Positions 59,135-64,000 of a stretch of 64,000 nucleotides of DNA are shown in pieces. The position numbers and the translations under genes are program-made. Origin of the DNA: VRUE01 sp963742535 (GTDB lineage: Bacteria; Actinomycetota; Thermoleophilia; Solirubrobacterales; 70-9). The DNA lies in the NCBI GenBank assembly GCA_963742535.1, contig CAVUMC010000002.1:186001-250000 (forward strand), in the 5' to 3' direction. The notes under the pieces were generated by a model. That model did no database searches and was not told where the DNA came from. It saw only the letters and a program-made list of their open reading frames with translations. Numbering within the stretch: position 1 is the stretch's first letter; every line of letters starts with the position of its first letter.

Positions 59135-60250
59135 CTAGACATCTGGCACCGCCAGCAGCGTGCGCGAGTAGGCGCCAACGAGAGAGCAGGAGAGGTAGCC
59201 GAGCGCCTCGAGGGTCGCGAGCGCGGAGGCTGCTTCGGCGCCGGTCAGGTCGAGCGCTACGGCAATCGCATCACAGGTTTCCTCGCCTTGCTCGACAGCG
59301 ATCAACACATCGCGTAGCTCAGCCTCAATCGGCGAACCCGCCCGCTCCGCCCGGCGGACCCCCGGCCCCAGCGTCGCGTCGAGCACGTCCTGAGCATCGC
59401 GAACGAGACATGCACCCCCAGCGAGCAGGTCGTTGGTGCCGGCAGACCCACGCGAGGTAACGGGGCCGGGAACCGCGCCCAGGTCCCGACCCAGATCAGC
59501 AGCGAGGTCCGCGGTGATCAGCGAGCCGGAGCGCCGCGCCGCCTCGACGACGACTGTCATCCCGGCGATCGCCGCCATGATTCGATTGCGCGCCGGGAAG
59601 GTCCAGCGCCAAACACCTGTCCCCGGTGGCAACTCAGAGAGAACCAAGCCGCGTTCGCTGATCCGTCGCCAGAGCGAGCGATGAGAGCCCGGGTAGGCGA
59701 CGTCGGCGCCACAGCCGAGAACGGCGACGGTCGTGCCGCCCTCGAGCGCGCCGCGGTGGGCGCAGGCATCGATGCCGAAGGCGAGGCCGCTGACGACGAT
59801 CAGGCCCGCCGCCGCGAGCTCCCTACCCAACTCGCGAGCAATCCCACGACCGTAGGTGCTGGCCCGCCTGGCACCGACCACCGTCACGGCACCGTCCGGA
59901 TCCAGTTGCTCCAGCAGTGCAGAGTCACCGCGGCCAATCAGGGCCCAAGGTGCATCGGCGGCATCGTGCAGGCCGCTCGGGTAGCACGGATCGTGGCGAC
60001 AGCAGGCCCAGCACTGCGCCGCGACCAGGTCCTCACGAAGACGCTGCTCCGGCACGGCTTCGACTTGGGCCAGCATCTGCGCCGCCACCTTGGGCGCCGC
60101 GGCATCGGCCAGGTCCTCGTTGGAGAGGCGCAGGAGTTCGGGTGAGCGCGAGCCGGGCGCGCCGGTGGCGACCCGCTCGATGTACGGGGCCAGATGGGCA
60201 AGCAGGCGTGAGCGCCGCAGGCAATCAGGACAGGCGCTTGGCTCCCTCAC
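59135..60250 (-). CDS. dprA: DNA-processing protein DprA
   Basis: A 371-residue protein that loads RecA on incoming single-stranded DNA. The Rossmann core has VTVVGARRASTYGRGIARELGRELA, VVSGLAFGIDACAHRGALEGG, TTVAVLGCGADVAYPGSHRSLW and FPARNRIMAAIAGMTVVVEA. The C-terminal winged helix follows. The N-terminal 110 residues hold two Cys pairs, CPDC and CWACCRHDPC, a possible zinc site. The stop-start pairs with comM overlap by 4 bases, so the two are coupled. Confidence 0.93.
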   Translation of the reverse strand: MREPSACPDCLRRSRLLAHLAPYIERVATGAPGSRSPELLRLSNEDLADAAAPKVAAQMLAQVEAVPEQRLREDLVAAQCWACCRHDPCYPSGLHDAADAPWALIGRGDSALLEQLDPDGAVTVVGARRASTYGRGIARELGRELAAAGLIVVSGLAFGIDACAHRGALEGGTTVAVLGCGADVAYPGSHRSLWRRISERGLVLSELPPGTGVWRWTFPARNRIMAAIAGMTVVVEAARRSGSLITADLAADLGRDLGAVPGPVTSRGSAGTNDLLAGGACLVRDAQDVLDATLGPGVRRAERAGSPIEAELRDVLIAVEQGEETCDAIAVALDLTGAEAASALATLEALGYLSCSLVGAYSRTLLAVPDV

Positions 60251-61767
60251 TCCGTGTCCCTCCGGCGCAGTTGCAGCGCTTGCGCCATTTGCTCCCGGCT
60301 GATCTCCTCATTGCCGGAGAGATCGGCGACGGTGCGGGCGAGGCGCAGGACCCGATCGTGAGCGCGACCGCTGAGGCGGCGGCGGGAGTAAGACTCCGCC
60401 AGGAGGGTCGCGGCGTCCTCGGCCAAGACCGATTCCCGAAGCTCGGCCGGAGTCATCTCGGCGTTACAGCGCCCGGAACCGAGGCGGTGTTCCTGGCGCT
60501 CCCGCGCTGCCGTCACCCGCTCGCGCACAGCGGCTGACGGCTCCCCGGGCGGCCCGGAGATCTCCGCGGCAGAGGGCTGCCGGATCGAGGCCAGGACGTC
60601 GATGCGGTCCGCGAGTGCGCCACTCAGGCGTGCCTGGTAGCGCTGTGCCGCCAGGGGCGCGCAGGTGCACTCCGGATCAGTCTCGCCCCGCCCGCAAGGG
60701 CAGGGATTGGCCGCGGCGATCAGCATGAAGCGACAGGGCAACCTTCGCCAAGCCCCGGCCCGAGCGACCGAGACCCAGCCGGTCTCCAGCGGCGCCCGCA
60801 GCGCCTCAAGCGTGTCGCGGCGGAACTCGCAGAGCTCATCGAGAAAAAGCACCCCTCGATGCGCGTTCGTCGCCTCACCGGGACCAGGCGGGTTGCCGCC
60901 GCCGACCAACCCGGCGGGGCTGATCGTGTGATGCGGTGAGCGAAAGGGCCGGCCCTGCGGCCCCCCTGCGCCGAGCCGGCCGCAGGCACTGGCGATCCGC
61001 GCCACCTCCAGCGCCTCGCCCGACGCCATCGCCGGCAGGATCGAAGGCAGCCGACTCGCGGCCAGCGACTTTCCGGCACCGGGTGGGCCAATCATCAAGA
61101 GACTGTGGCCGCCAGCGGCGGCGACCTCCAGGGCGTAGCGGAGGTGGCGCTGGCCGCGCAGGTCAGCGAGATCCGGACGCTCTCCCGGCAGATCGACTCC
61201 CAGGGGCATTGGCTGCGGCGACGGCGGAGACCAATCGCCGCCAACCAATCCGGCAACCTGACCCAGGCTCTCCAGACAGATGACCTCGACACCGTCGACC
61301 AGAGCCGCCTCTTCCCCGTTCTCCGCCGGCACGAGCAACCGCTCGACCCCACGCTCCCGGGCATCCTCCGCAATCGCAAGGACGCCGGGGACAGCCCGCA
61401 CAGACCCATCGAGAGCGAGCTCGCCGACCATCGCGACTGGCGCGAGTCGGTCCAGGGCGAGCTGCTCGGAGGCAACGAGCAGGGCAACGGCGATCGCCAG
61501 GTCAAGCCCGGGCCCCGCCTTACGCAGGCTGGCCGGCGCGAGGTTGGCAACGATCCGCCGCAACGGGAACTCGAAGCCGCAGTTGATGATCGCGGCGCGG
61601 ACTCGCTCGCGCGCCTCGCGCACGGCGGTGTCGGGCAGTCCGACCATGGAGAAGGCGGGCAATCCCTTGTGGACGTCCACCTCGACCCGGACCGGGCGGG
61701 CCGAGATGCCGTCGAGGGTGAATGTCTGCGCCGTGGCAAGCACTGACCGCGACGCTATGGAGGCCAA
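60247..61767 (-). CDS. comM: YifB/ComM-type Mg-chelatase-like ATPase
   Basis: A 506-residue AAA+ helicase involved in transformation recombination. The N-terminal ChlI-like domain (GLPAFSMVGLPDTAVREARERVRAAI) is followed by the ATPase: Walker A MIGPPGAGKSLAA, Walker B GVLFLDELCEF, and a zinc-like Cys stretch in NPCPCGRGETDPECTCA. The C-terminal YifB domain ends with RRRLSGRAHDRVLRLARTVADL. It is coupled to dprA and diverges from yraN, with 102 bases between the starts. Confidence 0.93.
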   Translation of the reverse strand: MASIASRSVLATAQTFTLDGISARPVRVEVDVHKGLPAFSMVGLPDTAVREARERVRAAIINCGFEFPLRRIVANLAPASLRKAGPGLDLAIAVALLVASEQLALDRLAPVAMVGELALDGSVRAVPGVLAIAEDARERGVERLLVPAENGEEAALVDGVEVICLESLGQVAGLVGGDWSPPSPQPMPLGVDLPGERPDLADLRGQRHLRYALEVAAAGGHSLLMIGPPGAGKSLAASRLPSILPAMASGEALEVARIASACGRLGAGGPQGRPFRSPHHTISPAGLVGGGNPPGPGEATNAHRGVLFLDELCEFRRDTLEALRAPLETGWVSVARAGAWRRLPCRFMLIAAANPCPCGRGETDPECTCAPLAAQRYQARLSGALADRIDVLASIRQPSAAEISGPPGEPSAAVRERVTAARERQEHRLGSGRCNAEMTPAELRESVLAEDAATLLAESYSRRRLSGRAHDRVLRLARTVADLSGNEEISREQMAQALQLRRRDTE

Positions 61768-61869
61768 ACCGACCCGTGGTGCGCAGATCGAGCCGAAAGA
61801 GCGACGCCTTTCTCAACCATGGCGCGCACCGCTGGGAAGCGGCCCGGCCCGGCCCTATCGTCGCCGCGG

Positions 61870-62282
61870 ATGAGCACCCAGAGACAGCGCATCGGCCGCG
61901 CCGCCGAGGACCTCGTCGCGGCCCGTCTTACCGCTGCCCACTGGGAGATCGTCGAGCGCAACGCTCGCACTCGCTACGGCGAGCTCGACATCGTCGCCCT
62001 CGACGGCGACACCCTCGTCTTCGTCGAGGTCAAGGCCGGCCGCGAGAACGCCACCTTCGGGCCGAGCGCCCGGTCCTCGCGGTCGACCGCCGCAAGCAGC
62101 TGCGAATCCGCCGCCTCGCCACCGCCTGGATGAGCGATCGGCGGGGCGCGCCCCGTTACGAGGAGATCCGTTTCGACGCCGTCGGCGTCACTTTCACCCA
62201 CGCCGGCCGCGTCGCCGACGTCGAGCACATCGAGGGAGCGTTTTCGCCGGCCAGCTCTAGCTGGCTGTACGCCACTGACTGA
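61870..62282 (+). pseudogene. yraN: YraN-family protein, frameshifted by one base near 62063
   Basis: The first frame gives GRAAEDLVAARLTAAHWEIV and TRYGELDIVALDGDTLVFVE (endonuclease-fold strands), then VKAGRENATFG. The second continues ERPVLAVDRRKQLRIRRLAT and ends with VADVEHIEGAF. Joined by one inserted base at 62062-62064, they give a 137-residue YraN protein with the intact PD-(D/E)xK core (ELDIVALDGDTLVFVEVKAG). The gene is otherwise normal, so this is a recent mutation or a sequence error. It overlaps the 3' end of rnhB by 127 bases. Confidence 0.85.
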
Positions 62283-63016
62283 AAGGAACGGCGGTGAAGG
62301 GGTGAGATGCCGATGCGCTCGATCGCCTCGCGGTGCTCGGGGGTCGAGTAACCGACGTGCTCCTCAAAGCCCCAGCCGGGGTGGCGCTCGGCGGCGCGGT
62401 GCATGTAGCGGTCGCGGGTGACCTTGGCGATCACCGAAGCGGCGGCGATCGCGGCGCTGGTCCCGTCGCCTTCGATCACGGCGCGGTGAGGGACGGTGCA
62501 CTCGCGCAGCGAGAAACCATCGACCAGGCAAGTCGCCGCCGCGTCCGGCTGCAGCCGTTCGAGTGCGCAGGAGAGCGCTTCGATATTGGTCACGTGCAGG
62601 CCGCGGTCATCGATACCGCGAGCGCTGCGGACGACGACGCTGACGCGCTCCGCCGCGCGCAGGACACAAGGGAAAACTTCGGCCCGCTTCTCCTCCTGCA
62701 TCTGCTTGGAGTCGTGCAGGCCGGCGAGAGCGCGGCGGTCGCCGTGCGACAGCTTCTCGTAATCGATCAGAACCGCGGCGGCGACCAGAGGCCCCGCCAG
62801 ACAACCCCGCCCCGCCTCATCGGCGCCGGCGACCAAGCGCGTGCCGAGACCGCGATCGAAGGCAAAGAGGCGGCGGGTGCGTGCCAGCCGCCGTTTGTGC
62901 AGCTTGCCTTTAGAGGACGCCGATGCGGTCTGGCGGCCAGTAGGTGGCAAAGGCCTTGCCGATGATCCATCCCTTGGGGACGGGACCCCAGAAGCGGCTG
63001 TCGTCGCTTTCGCCAC
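62156..63016 (-). CDS. rnhB: Ribonuclease HII, start uncertain
   Basis: Removes RNA from DNA-RNA hybrids. The core is VAGADEAGRGCLAGPLVAAAVLIDYEKL (DEAGRG), HDSKQMQEEKRAEVF, VDGFSL, and AIAAASVIAKVTRDRYMH. The ATG at 63016 overlaps lepB by 107 bases and gives about 35 N-terminal residues that do not fit the family. Downstream of it there is no ATG, GTG or TTG until a TTG at 62836, at VAGADEAGRG. A CTG at 62902, just after the lepB stop, is possible. The C-terminus also has about 30 extra residues overlapping yraN. So the coding core is firm but both ends are uncertain. Confidence 0.85.
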   Translation of the reverse strand: MAKATTAASGVPSPRDGSSARPLPPTGRQTASASSKGKLHKRRLARTRRLFAFDRGLGTRLVAGADEAGRGCLAGPLVAAAVLIDYEKLSHGDRRALAGLHDSKQMQEEKRAEVFPCVLRAAERVSVVVRSARGIDDRGLHVTNIEALSCALERLQPDAAATCLVDGFSLRECTVPHRAVIEGDGTSAAIAAASVIAKVTRDRYMHRAAERHPGWGFEEHVGYSTPEHREAIERIGISPLHRRSFQSVAYSQLELAGENAPSMCSTSATRPAWVKVTPTASKRISS

Positions 63017-63548
63017 GGTTGTCGCCCATCATGAAGTAGTAGCCGGGTGGAATCTTGATCTGTTTGGGCAAATTGCAGGCAGGAGATGCGCCGCAGGCCC
63101 TGATGTAGGACTCTTCGGTCTTCTCTACGCCGTTGACGACCGGGTGGCCGTTGCGGACGCTGAGCGTGTCGCCGGGGCCGGCGACGATCCGCTTGATGAA
63201 GTTCTGGCTCGACTCTTCCGGTGTCGGCTTGGGGCAGGACATGCCGATGTTGACCGGCTCCTGGCCTTTGACCGTGACGCCGCATTCGGTGCCGGTGTCG
63301 GCGCCCGTCGGCGGGTGGAAGACGACGATGTCGCCCGGGCTGGGATCGGTGAAGTGGTACAGGAAGCGGTTAACGAGCACCCGCTGGCCGACGTCGAGCG
63401 TCGGTTCCATCGACTGCGAGGGGATCTGGTAGGGCTTGACCAGCCAAGCCTGGATTGCCAGGGCAAGGCCAAGTGCCAGCGCAACGATGACGACGAGCTC
63501 GATGAAACCGCCGCCACGTGTCTTCGGCTTCGGAACTGAAAGTTTCAG
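62910..63548 (-). CDS. lepB: Signal peptidase I, with likely CTG start
   Basis: Cuts signal peptides from exported proteins at the membrane. The catalytic Ser is in YQIPSQSMEPTLDVG, the Lys in NFIKRIVAGPGDTL, and the end motif is YYFMMGDNRGESDDSRFWGPVP. From its first ATG (63410, in the SMEPTL motif) the protein would lack the catalytic Ser and the membrane helix. The frame continues upstream through the helix LVVIVALALGLALAIQAWLV to a CTG at 63548, which overlaps the rplS stop as CTGA. So a CTG start is inferred, giving 212 residues. No ATG, GTG or TTG is available. Confidence 0.85.
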   Translation of the reverse strand: MKLSVPKPKTRGGGFIELVVIVALALGLALAIQAWLVKPYQIPSQSMEPTLDVGQRVLVNRFLYHFTDPSPGDIVVFHPPTGADTGTECGVTVKGQEPVNIGMSCPKPTPEESSQNFIKRIVAGPGDTLSVRNGHPVVNGVEKTEESYIRACGASPACNLPKQIKIPPGYYFMMGDNRGESDDSRFWGPVPKGWIIGKAFATYWPPDRIGVL

Positions 63549-64000
63549 GCCGAGTCCTCGCCGGAGTCGCCGGATTTCTTCTCCGGCTCCTCATCATCGG
63601 CCTTGTCAGCCGCGGCGTTGTCCTCGGTCTCCCCTGCCTCGGGCGCCTCAGCCTCTGCGGCCGGCTCCTCGCTGGCCTCCGCCTTCGGCTCCTCAGCCTC
63701 GGCGGGCTCCTCAGTCTTCTCCTCGGCCTCGGGCTCCGGCTTCGTCGCCTCGGCCTCGCTGGCCTCAGGCGCGGCAGCCTCCTCGGCTTCGGGCGCGGCA
63801 GCCTCCTCGGCCTCGCTGGCCTCGGGCTGGGCCTCAGCGTCTTCCTGCGCCTGGCTCACGCCCTCGGCGTCCGTCGCCTCCGGCTCAGCCTCCGTGGCGG
63901 CCGGGGCCGAGATCAGCTCCTCGTCGATGCCCCAGCGCCGCTCGGCGACGCGGGCAGCCTTGCCGATACGGCCGCGCAGGTAGTAGAGCTTGGCCCGCCG
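63545..64000 (-). CDS. rplS: 50S ribosomal protein L19, 3' part, with long acidic tail
   Basis: The window edge cuts the gene. Visible residues begin RRAKLYYLRGRIGKAARVAE, the C-terminal end of L19, at which a normal protein would stop. Here about 120 further residues follow, made almost only of Ala, Glu, Pro and Ser (for example EAEEAAAPEAEEAAAPEASE), ending in TGA at 63545. It is continuous in frame with L19. Long Ala/Glu tails on ribosomal proteins are seen in some actinobacteria. lepB overlaps its stop. Confidence 0.85.
   Translation of the reverse strand, partial: RRAKLYYLRGRIGKAARVAERRWGIDEELISAPAATEAEPEATDAEGVSQAQEDAEAQPEASEAEEAAAPEAEEAAAPEASEAEATKPEPEAEEKTEEPAEAEEPKAEASEEPAAEAEAPEAGETEDNAAADKADDEEPEKKSGDSGEDSA

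Noticed and set aside
1..64000. CRISPR arrays, rRNA genes, riboswitches, insertion sequences
   Set aside because: No regular spacer-repeat series, rRNA, T-box or TPP-type leader, or transposase is visible in the window.

Overview
The window is high-GC actinobacterial chromosome. Its gene content and order (lepA-hrcA-dnaJ-prmA; murJ, rpsT, holA, comEC-comEA, leuS; rplS-lepB-rnhB-yraN-comM-dprA; xerD-type recombinase next to a WhiG-like sigma factor), its many lineage-type secreted proteins and its polytopic membrane proteins suggest Thermoleophilia (Solirubrobacterales-like). This is inferred from gene content and style, with no database search. No plasmid, phage or CRISPR array is visible.

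Layout. 1-11,500 (mostly minus strand): yqeY (cut by the edge), a secreted protein, murI, a DUF2269-like membrane protein, prmA, a compact dnaJ, hrcA, a two-gene MaoC-type dehydratase, lepA, a GT-C-like membrane protein and murJ. 11,500-20,200: rpsT, holA, a surface-anchored low-complexity protein, comEC-comEA, a cupin, leuS, a SpoIIM-like protein and tRNA-Ala(GGC). 20,200-42,500 is more accessory: a trans-acting enoyl reductase-like protein diverging from a DUF4242 gene over tandem repeats, a large LuxR-family ATPase regulator, a GH5 hydrolase, a delta-60-repeat protein, a translationally coupled operon of two secreted proteins plus a VOC protein, a fused receiver/thioredoxin-reductase-like flavoprotein, an MFS exporter, a frameshifted helicase, a frameshifted DUF3253 gene, a two-component system and an acyl-CoA synthetase. 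42,583-48,318: a candidate 5.7-kb tRNA-Gly island bounded by a 30-bp direct repeat, carrying an unrecognised 621-aa protein with a nuclease-like core, a small hypothetical protein and a secreted glycosidase-lectin protein. 48,600-64,000: VOC protein, RNase HI, an EF-G-like GTPase, WhiG-like sigma factor, tyrosine recombinase, L,D-transpeptidase, formyl-THF cyclo-ligase, alpha/beta hydrolase, ilvD, thiD, dprA, comM, frameshifted yraN, rnhB, lepB and the 3' end of rplS with a long acidic tail.

How it works together. Natural transformation is represented by comEA, comEC, dprA and comM in two clusters. Envelope biogenesis is represented by murI, murJ, L,D-transpeptidase, lepB and several exported proteins. 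Translation and protein quality control are represented by lepA, leuS, rpsT, rplS, prmA and hrcA-dnaJ.

Most unusual: the integrase-less tRNA-Gly island; palindromic elements lying inside reading frames that remain open (prmA, comEC and three in one membrane-protein gene); a 169-bp nested palindrome with a one-arm copy 9 kb away; three genes broken by single-base shifts; a shared basic Cys tail on two neighbouring secreted proteins; and missing canonical start codons for lepB and possibly rnhB.
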